DNA from: Geothrix sp.
GTDB taxonomy: Bacteria > Acidobacteriota > Holophagae > Holophagales > Holophagaceae
Assembly: GCA_030681515.1 (NCBI GenBank)
Contig: JAUXSE010000017.1
Coordinates: 1-64,000 of the forward strand
DNA: 64,000 nt
Reading direction: 5' to 3'
The stretch's first letter is position 1, and every line of letters starts with the position of its first letter. The notes beneath the pieces are model-generated. The model saw only the letters and a program-made list of their open reading frames with translations, was not told the origin of the DNA and searched no databases. The translations under genes and the position numbers were made by a program. Positions 20,031 to 29,337 of the stretch are shown here, piece by piece.

Positions 20031-20776
20031 GGCATACCTTTCAGGGCATTACCCAGCCAACGGTGCACCGCTGCCACATCCGGCAAGCGAAAGCGTGCGC
20101 AACTGGATCCCTTGCCGACCTTGATCGAAATCCCATCCAGCTTGTTGACCTCGGCAAAGCCATGCTCGTCATTTAGGTCATCACCAATGAATACTGGACG
20201 CCGTCCCTTAAATGGCGGCTCTGATAGGTATTCGGCCACCGCCGTGCCCTTATCGATGCCAGCCGGCTTGATTTCCACAACGCGCTTGCCTCGCTGCAGT
20301 TCCAGGTCTGGGCCTGCGGAACGAGCCAAAGCACCCATGAGCCGATGCGCATAGGCGGCGAGTTGGGGGGCCTGCCGATAGTGCAATGCGAGCGTCAGCC
20401 CCTTGTCTTCCAGCAAAAGGCCGGGATGACGAGCTAGCACGGATGCCAGGGCTTCCTTGATCGTGAACTTGGCGGCAGGGGGGGCGGCGTGAATCCATAG
20501 GCGCCCAGCAGCATCGCGCCGTTCGAGGCCCTGCTGCCCGGCCATGGGCAGACGCAGTGGGCGAAGGTGTTGTTCCAGGTCCGATAACGAGCGGCCAGTG
20601 ACCAGTGCCACAGACCCGTCACTCGCCCGATGTAGAAGCGCGATCAGGTCGAGCAATGCGGTATCGACTCGGATGGCGTCCGGCATGTCGGCGATGTCGA
20701 TCAGGGTTCCGTCCACATCAAGGAAATAAGCCCAGTCAACACAGGCTACCGGCGGAAGAGCCCTGCGCATCCTCAC
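20027..20776 (-). CDS. otsB: Trehalose-6-phosphate phosphatase OtsB
   Basis: HAD-family phosphatase of 249 aa that removes phosphate from trehalose 6-phosphate. The nucleophile motif is FLDVDGTLIDI. LVTGRSLSDLE is motif II, and FIGDDLNDEHGF is the metal-binding motif IV. The start is GTG at 20776, overlapping the otsA stop (GTGA); an ATG at 20770 is also in frame. It sits between otsA and GH15 with 4-nt overlaps on both sides, so translation of the three genes is coupled. Confidence 0.93.
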   Translation of the reverse strand: MRMRRALPPVACVDWAYFLDVDGTLIDIADMPDAIRVDTALLDLIALLHRASDGSVALVTGRSLSDLEQHLRPLRLPMAGQQGLERRDAAGRLWIHAAPPAAKFTIKEALASVLARHPGLLLEDKGLTLALHYRQAPQLAAYAHRLMGALARSAGPDLELQRGKRVVEIKPAGIDKGTAVAEYLSEPPFKGRRPVFIGDDLNDEHGFAEVNKLDGISIKVGKGSSCARFRLPDVAAVHRWLGNALKGMP

Positions 20777-23004
20777 ATCCCCCCGCGCTCCGCCTTTTCG
20801 AGCAGCCGACCACGCCGACGCATCGCGGCGGCATCAAGCAACATGCGACCGGCCCAGCGGAACACATTAAACTCCGCCACCAGTCCGCGCATCAGGCGCA
20901 TCCGGTCGCGCTGTTCGGCTGAAGGCATCGTGAGAGCCAGGTGCATGGCGGCTGCGCACTGGTCGGCATCGTAGGGGTTGACGATCAATGCCTCGGGCAA
21001 TTCCCGGGCGGCACCTGTGAACTCGGACAAAATGAGGACGCCGCGTTCGTCGTCGCGAGCCGCGACAAACTCCTTGGCCACCAGGTTCATGCCATCGTGC
21101 AAGCTGCTCACAAAACAAAGATCGGCAGCACGGAAATACTCATACACTGCCTGCGGTTCGTGGTGCTCGATCCTAAGCACGATTGGAGGTGGCCCTTGGC
21201 GTTCGTAGCGGCCATTGATGCGCGTGGCCATGGCCCGTACCTGTGTCTCATGATGCTGATATTCGTCAATACCTGAGCGTGTTGGAGCGGCGACCTGGAC
21301 GAAAGTGAAGTGCCCGACCCAGTCCGGATTCAGTTCCAGCAGACGCTCAATGGCGCGGAACCGTTCCATGATGCCTTTGGTATAGTCCAGGCGGTCAACA
21401 CCGACGCCGAGCTTGTGTTCAGGCGGGAGGTCATTCAGTTTGCGGATGCTGCTGCGACAGTCCGGCACGGTCCGTTGCAGTAGCTCGGCTTCCGGCGGCC
21501 AGGCGATGGAAATCGGGTAGCGCCTTACGGCTGTAACCTTGCCCCCGAAGGAAACAGTGAATGATTCCCGATCTACCCGCGCCTCGATAAAACGGTCAAC
21601 GGTATCGACGAAATTATTGCAGTGAAACTGGGTATGAAAGCCCATGATGCTGCTACCCAGCATCCCCGCCAATATTTCGTTCCGCCAGGGGCAGATGGCA
21701 AAGGACTCTGGATTGGGCCACGGTATGTGCCAGAAGGTGATGATGGTGGCATCAGGAAGCTCTTCACGGATCATCTTCGGTAGCAGGGCGAAGTGATAGT
21801 CCTGGACCAGGACGATGGGGGCCTTTGTTTTGGCCTCATTCACCACGACTTCGGCAAACTTGCGATTAACTGCCAGGTATTGGGCCCAGTCGCTTGATCG
21901 AAAGGTCGGCCGCACATGGGCGATATGGCACAGCGGCCACATTCCCTCGTTGGCAAAACCGTAGTAGTAGCCAGCCTCCTCCTCCGAACTCAGCCAGACC
22001 CGCCGGAGTTGATAGGTCGGCCTTTCCGGTGGCACCTGGATGCAGTCGTTCTTGTCGACAACCTCGCGATCGGCCGAACCACTGCCGTGAGCGATCCAGG
22101 TGCCAGAACAGGCCCGCATGACCGGTTCGAGTGCGGTGACCAATCCGCTGGCTGGTCGCGAAACCTCAATCCTCTCGCCATGACGCTGGTGGATATAAGG
22201 TTCGCGGTTGGAAACGATAATCACATCTTCGCCACTCAATTCAGAATGAAGGATGGTGCGCAGGGCTTCGGGTGTCCAGGTGATCTGGGATTCATCCCGG
22301 GCTCGGCTCTCTGCCTGCAGATCCTGGATCAGCCGCTGCAGATCGCGGGCAATCGGCCTGAACTCGGGGAGGGGAGCAAGCGCCCCTCCCGACGGCTTTC
22401 GCAGCAGACCTTCGCCCCGCAGCAGAGAACTCACGCCGGCCATCCACCCGCGCCATGAAAGCTGGGCAATAACCACTGTGAGGAGCGAAACGACGGCGGC
22501 AAGCGCCAGGAAGAAATAAAACACATAGCGCTTGGTCTCCTCCGTGCGCCGGGTGATGAAGCTCATGTCATGCACCAGGACCAACCGGCCGCCAGGCATT
22601 GCCTCGCTGGCCATAGGCCGTACCGACACATGCAAGGGCCCATGAGCGCTCGCCAGCAAGTGTCCCCGAGGTTGTTGCCATCGGTCGAGATCGGCACAAC
22701 GGATCTCTGCTGGAAGTGAGCGGCTAGCCAATACATGGCCTGTGGAGGAAGCACAGTAACCGAGTGCGTAGAGACGCTCATCCTGGGTGATGCGATTGAA
22801 GAACTCCTCGGTTTTGGCCTTTTCCCCCGCAGCGAGCTGCTCCAGCAGAGGCCCCTGGATGGTGTTGGCGATCAGCGTCGAACGGCTGTCCAGATCGCGT
22901 ACGAACCAGCGCACGGTCAATTGATCAACGAACGGTGTGATCCCATAGGCGATGCCCGCCAGGACCAGTATCAGAGGCAAGATGAAGCGTAAGGACAACC
23001 TCAT
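20773..23004 (-). CDS. otsA: Membrane-anchored trehalose-6-phosphate synthase with extracytoplasmic sensor-like region
   Basis: A 743-aa fusion. The C-terminal GT20 part (about 255-735) makes trehalose 6-phosphate from UDP-glucose and glucose 6-phosphate. It has [47 protein letters not shown] and the late [15 protein letters not shown]. The N terminus is not part of ordinary OtsA: a membrane helix (5-27), an extracytoplasmic domain of about 140 residues, a second helix (168-190) and a linker. That is the layout of a sensor-kinase input region. It suggests synthesis controlled by an external or periplasmic signal. AAAGGGGGA precedes the ATG. GC is lower than in neighbouring operons. Confidence 0.92.
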   Translation of the reverse strand: MRLSLRFILPLILVLAGIAYGITPFVDQLTVRWFVRDLDSRSTLIANTIQGPLLEQLAAGEKAKTEEFFNRITQDERLYALGYCASSTGHVLASRSLPAEIRCADLDRWQQPRGHLLASAHGPLHVSVRPMASEAMPGGRLVLVHDMSFITRRTEETKRYVFYFFLALAAVVSLLTVVIAQLSWRGWMAGVSSLLRGEGLLRKPSGGALAPLPEFRPIARDLQRLIQDLQAESRARDESQITWTPEALRTILHSELSGEDVIIVSNREPYIHQRHGERIEVSRPASGLVTALEPVMRACSGTWIAHGSGSADREVVDKNDCIQVPPERPTYQLRRVWLSSEEEAGYYYGFANEGMWPLCHIAHVRPTFRSSDWAQYLAVNRKFAEVVVNEAKTKAPIVLVQDYHFALLPKMIREELPDATIITFWHIPWPNPESFAICPWRNEILAGMLGSSIMGFHTQFHCNNFVDTVDRFIEARVDRESFTVSFGGKVTAVRRYPISIAWPPEAELLQRTVPDCRSSIRKLNDLPPEHKLGVGVDRLDYTKGIMERFRAIERLLELNPDWVGHFTFVQVAAPTRSGIDEYQHHETQVRAMATRINGRYERQGPPPIVLRIEHHEPQAVYEYFRAADLCFVSSLHDGMNLVAKEFVAARDDERGVLILSEFTGAARELPEALIVNPYDADQCAAAMHLALTMPSAEQRDRMRLMRGLVAEFNVFRWAGRMLLDAAAMRRRGRLLEKAERGGM

Positions 23005-23304
23005 GCGATCCCCCTTTCATGCATGGTGATCTCTAATCTATCCTCAAAGCGCAGGATAGGCCAAGCCACATGAGCCAGCTTGGCGTTCTCATTTTCAAAT
23101 CCGCAATACTAACCTCCAACTTCTTGTTTTCTCGCGAAGAAGTGGCCTTATGGATGCGTGGAAGTCCTTGAAAAGAAAACCGCCAAGGCGCCAAGACGCC
23201 AAGGGGGCCCGACCCATCATCAGGAGCCGAGGGCCCGCCAAAGGCGGACTGGCGGTGAATCACTTCTTTGGTTGCGGCCCCGGCCGCGTTGAGATCATCC
23301 GTGG
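23005..23304. other. Intergenic region with CCAAGACG-type repeat and trehalose operon promoter region
   Basis: A 300-bp gap. The half nearest otsA (23005-23160) is A/T-richer and should hold its promoter; no clear -35/-10 pair was fixed. The other half has AACCGCCAAGGCGCCAAGACG at about 23170-23200 and GGGCCCGCCAAAGGCGG at about 23231. The latter nearly repeats the core of the 15.1-kb element. No gene seen. Confidence 0.55.
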
Positions 23305-24135
23305 CTACCCAGCTTCAAGGGTGCCTCCGGAGAGTCCCTGAAGTCGCTGCCTGAGCCAACGGGCCGTATCCAGGTAGCTGGGGCCATCGTGGATGATGTT
23401 CCGTCCCTTGGTGATGTCGGAGGCAATGATGCGCGGGCCCCAGGTCCAGCCGCGCTCGGCGATCAGGGCCGCGCCGTCCACGGGGAATTCGGGCTCCTGG
23501 AAGAACAGGATCACCTCGGGTTCCAGCGCGGCCACGGCATCCAGATCGGGCACGGGATAGGCCTCTGAAGCCACGGCTGGAACCGGAACGCCACCCGCCA
23601 GTTCGATCAGATCGTGGATGAAGGAGAGGCCGCCGATGCCCCGCAGGTGACGGCCGCACCACATCTCGATGAAGACCTTGGGGCGATGGGTCGCTGGGGT
23701 GGCGATCAGATGGGCGAAGCCCGCCTCCATGCGGGAACAGAGGGCCCGCGCCTCGGCCACGCGGTGCATGAGGCCGCCGAGGATGATCTGGTTCTCCAGG
23801 ATGCCGAAGCGGCTGGCGGGCAGGGGCAGGGCATGGACGGGCAGGCCCGCGGCCGCCATGCGCTTCCCGAAGGCGGCCTGGATGCCGGAGGTCACCAGGA
23901 TGAGGTCGGGTCCCAGGGCGCGGAGAGAGGTGATATCGGCCTTCAGGTAGTCGCCCACGATGGGGGCGGCCAGGTTCTCCACATACCGTTCGCAGTAGGG
24001 GGTGACGCCGACCACCGAATCGCCGCAGCCCAGCGCGAACAGGGTTTCCGTGGCGCTGGATACGAAACTGATCACGCGGCGGGGGGATGAGGTGAGGTCC
24101 AGCTTCGTTCCGTAGACCGGACAGGTCACTCGCAT
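23305..24135 (-). CDS. ABC-type corrinoid/metal-binding protein lacking a signal peptide
   Basis: A 276-aa helical-backbone receptor of the BtuF/FhuD fold: RRVISFVSSATETLFALGCG, then LRALGPDLILVTSG, and a C-terminal lobe with LDAVAALEPEVILFF. It begins MRVTCPVYGTKLDL with no signal peptide or lipobox, so it seems cytoplasmic. Its start lies 10 nt inside the end of the ATPase gene, and it closes the B12 uptake operon. The operon already has a secreted BtuF. This second protein may therefore bind corrinoid inside the cell, or the annotation of its location is incomplete. Confidence 0.8.
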   Translation of the reverse strand: MRVTCPVYGTKLDLTSSPRRVISFVSSATETLFALGCGDSVVGVTPYCERYVENLAAPIVGDYLKADITSLRALGPDLILVTSGIQAAFGKRMAAAGLPVHALPLPASRFGILENQIILGGLMHRVAEARALCSRMEAGFAHLIATPATHRPKVFIEMWCGRHLRGIGGLSFIHDLIELAGGVPVPAVASEAYPVPDLDAVAALEPEVILFFQEPEFPVDGAALIAERGWTWGPRIIASDITKGRNIIHDGPSYLDTARWLRQRLQGLSGGTLEAG

Positions 24136-24848
24136 GGCAGCTCCGGCACGAGCGATTCCACGAAGGTCGCTTCCACGCGGAACACCGCGCGGATGAGGGC
24201 GGCGGTGAGCACTTCGTGGGGTTTCCCATTGCCCACCAGGCGGCCCCGGTCCAGCACCAGCACGCGGTCGAAGCGGTAGGCGGCGCGCAGATCGTGGAGG
24301 CTCACCAGCACGGTGCCGCCGGCCTCGGCCAGGTGCCGGGCCAGGCGCAGGACTTCCAGCGCGTGGCGCACATCCAGTTGGGCCACGGGCTCGTCCCAGA
24401 GCTGGATGGGGGCCTGGGTGGCGAGGGCCCGGGCCAGCCCGACGCGGTGGCGCTCGCCCCCGGATAGGCGCGTGGCCGGCCGGTCTGCGAGGTGGATGAG
24501 GTCCAGCTCCGCCAGGGCCTCCGCCACGCCGGAAAGATCGTCGCCCCAGGCGTACCGGCCCTGGGCCACCACTTCGCGGACGGGGAAGGCGAACTCGAAA
24601 TGCGCCTCCTGGCTCACCCAGGCCAACCGGCGGCCCCGTTCTGCGACGGGGATCCGCGACAGCAGTTGTCCATTCCACTGGACGATCCCCTCGGCGGGAA
24701 GCAGCCCCGCCAGGGCCTGGATCAGCGTGGATTTCCCCGCCCCGTTGGGTCCCACCACCGCCACCAGTTCGCCCGGCCCCAACTCCAGCGACACGGCCTC
24801 CAGGCGGCCCGGCACCGAAAGGGCGGAAGCGTGAAGGGCGGCCCTCAT
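24126..24848 (-). CDS. btuD: ABC transporter ATPase, vitamin B12 / iron-siderophore type
   Basis: A 240-aa ATPase energising uptake through the adjacent permease. Walker A is GPNGAGKST. The signature is LSGGERHRVGLARAL. Walker B is IQLWDEPVAQLD, and the switch His follows in VLVSLHDLRAAY. The length is normal for BtuD/FecE. The gene follows the permease by 55 nt and overlaps the next gene. The assignment to B12 rests on the cobalamin riboswitch in front of the operon. Confidence 0.9.
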   Translation of the reverse strand: MRAALHASALSVPGRLEAVSLELGPGELVAVVGPNGAGKSTLIQALAGLLPAEGIVQWNGQLLSRIPVAERGRRLAWVSQEAHFEFAFPVREVVAQGRYAWGDDLSGVAEALAELDLIHLADRPATRLSGGERHRVGLARALATQAPIQLWDEPVAQLDVRHALEVLRLARHLAEAGGTVLVSLHDLRAAYRFDRVLVLDRGRLVGNGKPHEVLTAALIRAVFRVEATFVESLVPELPCE

Positions 24849-24903
24849 GGCGCGACCTCTCGGCTTCTATTGAAGCCAGAAGCCAGAAGCCTGAAGCCCC
24901 CCG

Positions 24904-25890
24904 TCATCTTGGCCTCCGCAGCAGCCACAGGAAGAAGGGCCCGCCCACGAGAGCGGTGACCACGCCCAGGCGCAGGCCCAGGGGGAAGGTCCGGGTGACG
25001 AGGTCGCAGGCCAGCAGGAAGGTGGCGCCGCCCAGCATGGAGTAGGGCAGCAGGCGCCGGTGATCGGGGCCGAAGGCCAGGCGCAGCACGTGCGGCACCA
25101 CCAGCCCCACGAAACCGACGATGCCCGCCACGGCGGTGGCCAGGGCCGTGAGGATGGTGGAGAGCACGATGAGCTGGCGGCGCAGGCGCCGCACGTCCAC
25201 GCCGAGGCTCTGGGCGCTTTGTTCCCCCAGGCTCAGCAGGTCCATGGCGCGGCCCAGGGGCAACAGGAGCAGGCAAGCGGCGAGGATCGCCGGGACACCC
25301 ATCCACACGTGTTCCCAGCTGCGGCTTTCCAGGCCGCCCATGAGCCAGAAGAGGATCTGGGCGTTCACCTCGAAGTGGCCCGCGGTGGTGGTGAGCAGGA
25401 AGCTGGTGCCTGCGCCCAGCAGCGCGTTGAGGGCCACGCCCGAGAGCAGCAGGCGCTCGGTGCCCGCGCCGCGCTGGGCGAGCATCAGCACCGCGCCGGT
25501 GGCGGCAAAGGCGCCGAGGATGGACGCCACGGGCAGGGCCCACATCGTGGCTGCGGCGAAACCCGTGGCCGGTGCCAGGGCCAGCACGGCCACGGCGCCC
25601 AGGGCGCCGCCGCTGCTCACGCCCAGCAGGCCGGGACTGGCCAGGGGATTGCGGAAGAAGGCCTGCATCACCACCCCGCTGGCGCCCAGGGCCGCGCCCA
25701 CGGCCAGGCCCACCAGGGCCCGGGGCAGGCGGAAGTCCCGCACCACGATGCGGGCGATCTCGTCGTCGCCGCCCGTGAGAGCCCCGATCACCTGGCCGAA
25801 ACTCAGCCGCAGTTCCCCGAAGGCCAGCGAGGCCAGGAAGGTCAGGGCCAGCAGCGCCAACAAAATGGGAACGGCAACGCGAGGCCTCAT
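24904..25890 (-). CDS. btuC: ABC transporter permease, FecCD/BtuC family
   Basis: A 328-aa inner-membrane permease with about ten hydrophobic segments. Family motifs are DFRLPRALVGLAVGAALGAS, then MQAFFRNPLASPGLLGVSSG and the cytoplasmic coupling region around GIVGFVGLVVPHVLR. It forms the channel for the substrate delivered by BtuF. The start MRPRVAVPILL at 25890 is preferred to a TTG at 25920. It is separated from btuF by a repeat-containing gap. Confidence 0.92.
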   Translation of the reverse strand: MRPRVAVPILLALLALTFLASLAFGELRLSFGQVIGALTGGDDEIARIVVRDFRLPRALVGLAVGAALGASGVVMQAFFRNPLASPGLLGVSSGGALGAVAVLALAPATGFAAATMWALPVASILGAFAATGAVLMLAQRGAGTERLLLSGVALNALLGAGTSFLLTTTAGHFEVNAQILFWLMGGLESRSWEHVWMGVPAILAACLLLLPLGRAMDLLSLGEQSAQSLGVDVRRLRRQLIVLSTILTALATAVAGIVGFVGLVVPHVLRLAFGPDHRRLLPYSMLGGATFLLACDLVTRTFPLGLRLGVVTALVGGPFFLWLLRRPR

Positions 25891-26084
25891 GGCTTCGACC
25901 ACAAAGGAACGGAAGAACAATTAGCCACAAAGGGCACAAAGAACACAAAAAAGAAAAAGGGCCCCAAAGGCTCGACCCTGGCCGCGAACCCCCTTGTGCC
26001 CTTTGTGTTCTTTGTGGCCATTTCATTTCTCTTTTTGGTCAGTGGTTTTTTTGCGGTTTCTTCTTTTTCGGGTAGATGTGCCAC
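25891..26084. repeat. Intergenic inverted repeat (CACAAAG type) inside the B12 operon
   Basis: GCCACAAAGGGCACAAAGAA (about 25923-25942) and the inverse CCCTTTGTGTTCTTTGTGGC (about 26002-26021) form a hairpin-capable inverted repeat around a GGGGCCC-type core. AC-rich and T-rich stretches continue to 26085. The element lies between btuF and btuC, so it could attenuate or stabilise the transcript. It is related in design to the repeats at 15, 16.7 and 23.2 kb. Confidence 0.65.
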
Positions 26085-26957
26085 TTAGCGAAAGCGCTCC
26101 GGGTGCAGGGCCCGGGCCAGGGCCTCGTAGGCGGCGATGCGGTGGTGCGAGAGGCTGGCCATCATGGGGCCGGGGATCACCACCAGGCGCCCGGCCTTGA
26201 AGGCGGGCAGAAGGCGGTAGTGGGGGATGGCGGCGAGCTGGGCCCGGACGCCCTGGTCGCCCGAGGCGATGAGGGCTTCGGCGTTCCAGACCAGCAGCTT
26301 TTCGGAGGGGGTGGGCGCATGGCCCTTCAGGCCGGCTTCGGCGGCCACGTTCAGGGCCCCCGCATGGTCGCAGAGATCCTGGAAGGTGGTGTCGGCGCCG
26401 GAGGTGAAGGGATAGATCCCGGCGCTGAGCACGCGCACGGGCTTCACGCCCTTCAGCCTCGCGGCCAGGGCCTCGACGCGGCTCCGGCACTGAGTGATGA
26501 GGGCTTCGGCGCGGGCCTCGTGGCCCAGTTCGCGGCCCAGGATCCGCAGGCTGGCGTAGACATCCTCTAGCGTGTCGAAGCGGTCCAGCACCACCAGCCG
26601 GACCCCGGCCCGCCGGAGCAGGGCCAGGGTTTCGGGGCGGGTGAAGCTGGCGGCCAGCACCAGATCGGGGCGGAAGCGCAGCACGCTTTCCGCATCGCTG
26701 TCCTTGATGGCCGGGAACCGCTTCGCCTCCACGGCCACCGGGCTGAACCGCGCATCGTGGCTGATGTGGCTCAGCGCCGCGATCTGGCCCGGATCCGCCA
26801 GGGCCAGCAGCAGCTCGTCCGTCCCCACCGCCTGGCTCACCACGCGCTGGGGCGGCGCCGCCGCGAAAGGAAGCGACATCATCAAAAGAATGGCGAGAAG
26901 ACGGATCAAGGGACGATGGCTCCGATGGGGCGAGACGGTGGAAATGAGGTTAGGCAT
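26085..26957 (-). CDS. btuF: Periplasmic vitamin B12 / metal-chelate binding protein BtuF-like
   Basis: A 290-aa binding protein with a signal peptide (LIRLLAILLMMSLPFAAA). The two-lobed receptor fold shows VVSQAVGTDELLLAL, then VLRFRPDLVLAASFTRPET and a C-terminal lobe with LPAFKAGRLVVIPGP. It delivers substrate to the BtuC-BtuD transporter. The MPNLIST start at 26957 is preferred; an ATG at 26966 is possible. It follows the btuB-like receptor by about 20 nt. Confidence 0.88.
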   Translation of the reverse strand: MPNLISTVSPHRSHRPLIRLLAILLMMSLPFAAAPPQRVVSQAVGTDELLLALADPGQIAALSHISHDARFSPVAVEAKRFPAIKDSDAESVLRFRPDLVLAASFTRPETLALLRRAGVRLVVLDRFDTLEDVYASLRILGRELGHEARAEALITQCRSRVEALAARLKGVKPVRVLSAGIYPFTSGADTTFQDLCDHAGALNVAAEAGLKGHAPTPSEKLLVWNAEALIASGDQGVRAQLAAIPHYRLLPAFKAGRLVVIPGPMMASLSHHRIAAYEALARALHPERFR

Positions 26958-26978
26958 CTTTCTCACCGTCGAGGGGCT

Positions 26979-29006
26979 TTACCACCTCCAGGTCACACCC
27001 AGGCTCCAGCGGGGTCCGGGCGCGGGGAAGCCGTAGACCAGGCTGGCGTCCCCGTCCTGATCGTAGCGGCCGCTGAGCCAGTCCTGGACGGTCTGGTTCC
27101 CCTGGAGCAGGTGCTCGCCGCGCAGGGCCAGCACGAGCCCCTTCATGGGCTCATGGGAGAGGCCCGCGCTCAGATTCCGGTAGGGCTTGCCCGTGGAGAT
27201 CACCTGGTAGGTGGTGTCGTGGATGTCGTAGCGGGCGCCGATGCGGTCGAGGCGGACATCGGCCCGCCAGGTCTTCGACTGGAGGAAGGCCGCGAGGGAG
27301 CCCGTGAAGAAGGGGTGCCGCACGATGGCCGTGTTCCGCTGGCCGAAGCGGTCGGCCTCCGTGTTGTGGTCGAGGTCGCGGGTCTCCTGGCTGCGCAGGA
27401 TGAGATCCCAGCCGTAGGCCACGTCGGCGCCGCCGCGCCAGCCCAGGGCGCCCTCCAGGCTCTGGGCGCGAATATCGCCCTGGTTCTCGTAGTGCGATGT
27501 GAAGAGGGCCGGCCACGCGAAGCTGGTGTCATAGATGTAGGCCAGCAGGTCGGAAACGCGGGTGCGCTGGGCTTCCAGGCGGTACTCCCAGTGGCCCGCG
27601 AACTGGCCCGTGGCGCCGATCTGATAGGTGCGGCTGCGCTCCGGCAGGATGCCGTAGGTCCTGCCATCCTGGCTTTCGGCCTGGGCGTTCAGCGTGAACT
27701 CCGTGGTGCTGGGGATCCTGAAGCCCCGGCCGGCGCTGGCATAGAGACGCACTTCCGGCGCCAGCACCCAGTTGATCCCCGTGCGCCAGGTGGTGGCTTC
27801 GGCGCTGCCGGCCCGGCTGCGGAGGCCGGAATCGTAGCGGGTCAGGTCGCGATGGCCGGCGTCGCGGCGTAGGCCCGCCACCCAGTCGAGGCCCTCGGCG
27901 ATCGTCCAGCGGGATTCCACCGCGGCCGCCAGATCCCGGCCCTCGCCGCGATAGCGCACGGCGGCGTAGGTGGAGGGGTCGTAGTAGTTCATGGCGTGGC
28001 TGGTGTCTTCGCGGCCTTCGAGCCGGCCCGAAAGCCGAAACGTGTTCGAGGGCGTCCAGTGCAGGGTGAGCTGATCCTCCACCCGGCGGAAGGCGCGGTC
28101 CGTCTGCTGCCGCAGGGGACCGGCGGGATCACCGGTGCTGCCGGACAGGGCCTGCAGGGTGTTCTCCAGCACCAGGGTCGGGGCCAGGGTCCAGCGCAGG
28201 CTGGCGCCCCAGCTTTCCTGGCGGGCGCGGGTTTCACGGCCCGGTTCGTAGCTGCGTCCGAACCCGGGCCAGGCCAGGGTGGTGAAGGGCACGGAGGCGG
28301 TCTGCCCGCTGTTGCGGTAGAAGCCCGTGAGCTCCACCGCGCCGAGTCTGGTGCCCAGGCGCAGGAAGCCGCCCGCCTGGCGGAAGGCGTCATCGGGGAA
28401 ACCGCTTTCCTGCTTCTGGGCTTCGGCGCCCGCGGCGATCCAGCCCCGGGCACTGGACAACTGCACCTGGGCGGAGCCGCCGAGCAGGCCATCGGTGCCG
28501 GCCTTCAGGCCGGTCTGTCCGTGAAAGCCGTCGGCGCCGCGGCCCAGGCTGGTGAGCGCGATGACGCCGCCGATGGCATCGCTGCCATAGAGCACGGAGG
28601 TGGGCCCCAGCACCAGTTCCACCCTGGCGATGCCCACGAGGCTGAGGGCGCCCAGATCGGGGCTGGGGGCCGTGGGGTCGTTGAGGCGCAGACCGTCCAG
28701 CAGCACCACGACATTGCGGCTCAGGGTGCCGTTGAGGAAGGCCGAGGCGGTCTTGCCGGGGCCGCCGCTGGCCATCACGGCGCCGGGCTGGAGGACTTCC
28801 AGCAGCTCCGCCAGCGTGCGGCTGCCCAGGCGGGCCAGTTCGTCGGCTTCCACGATGCGCACCGGGGCCGGGGTGCGGGTGACCTCCACCGGCTGGGCCT
28901 CGGCGCTGATGGTGACCGTGGCCTCGGGGGGCCTGCGGTCAGCCTCCGCGGCCACGGACAGGACGGACACGGCCGCCAGGGAGAAGAGAACTCGGGATGA
29001 ACCCAT
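26979..29006 (-). CDS. btuB: TonB-dependent outer-membrane receptor, BtuB-like
   Basis: A 675-aa receptor importing corrinoids across the outer membrane. It has a signal peptide (MGSSRVLFSLAAVSVLSVAA) and a plug domain beginning with a TonB-box-like ATVTISA. The plug continues with PVRIVEADELARLGSRTLAE and VLYGSDAIGGVIAL. A 22-strand-type barrel rich in aromatic strand ends follows and ends with SLGVTWRW, the usual terminal aromatic. GGAGG lies 4 nt before the ATG at 29006; an overlapping ATG at 29009 and one at 29021 exist. A cobalamin riboswitch immediately upstream assigns the substrate. Confidence 0.93.
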   Translation of the reverse strand: MGSSRVLFSLAAVSVLSVAAEADRRPPEATVTISAEAQPVEVTRTPAPVRIVEADELARLGSRTLAELLEVLQPGAVMASGGPGKTASAFLNGTLSRNVVVLLDGLRLNDPTAPSPDLGALSLVGIARVELVLGPTSVLYGSDAIGGVIALTSLGRGADGFHGQTGLKAGTDGLLGGSAQVQLSSARGWIAAGAEAQKQESGFPDDAFRQAGGFLRLGTRLGAVELTGFYRNSGQTASVPFTTLAWPGFGRSYEPGRETRARQESWGASLRWTLAPTLVLENTLQALSGSTGDPAGPLRQQTDRAFRRVEDQLTLHWTPSNTFRLSGRLEGREDTSHAMNYYDPSTYAAVRYRGEGRDLAAAVESRWTIAEGLDWVAGLRRDAGHRDLTRYDSGLRSRAGSAEATTWRTGINWVLAPEVRLYASAGRGFRIPSTTEFTLNAQAESQDGRTYGILPERSRTYQIGATGQFAGHWEYRLEAQRTRVSDLLAYIYDTSFAWPALFTSHYENQGDIRAQSLEGALGWRGGADVAYGWDLILRSQETRDLDHNTEADRFGQRNTAIVRHPFFTGSLAAFLQSKTWRADVRLDRIGARYDIHDTTYQVISTGKPYRNLSAGLSHEPMKGLVLALRGEHLLQGNQTVQDWLSGRYDQDGDASLVYGFPAPGPRWSLGVTWRW

Positions 29007-29084
29007 CATGCCTCCACGCATGACGTCGCGGCGGCAGGGCGTGTTCCCATGAAGATGGGGACCATGGCCCGGCCCGTACCCACG

Positions 29085-29275
29085 ACGGGGGGTGAAGTGG
29101 TGGACCGGTCTCCGGACTCGCACGCGACAGGAACCTTCCGGCGCCCTCCGAGCCTTCCCGGGACGATTCCCAGTGACTCGGACTTGAGGTCTCACGCGGA
29201 TTCCCGGGTGGGAGCGCGTGGTGCATACCGTTGCGGGGCAGCGCAGGACTCTCACCTGCTTCCCGAACATCCAAC
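29085..29275 (-). promoter_or_regulatory. Cobalamin riboswitch controlling btuB operon
   Basis: On the minus strand GGGAAGCAGGTGAGAGTCCT (from 29265) is followed by GCGCTGCCCCGCAACGGTA, the conserved core of B12 riboswitches. Further down, GAGTCCGGAGACCGGTCC near 29120-29100 is the B12 box. It lies about 80 nt before the btuB start. Binding of adenosyl- or methylcobalamin should reduce expression of the uptake operon. Confidence 0.92.
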
Positions 29276-29337
29276 ACGAAATGTCAGAACCTCAAGGGAA
29301 GCACGGCGCGGGGAAGCGGTGCAAGTACAATGGCCCC

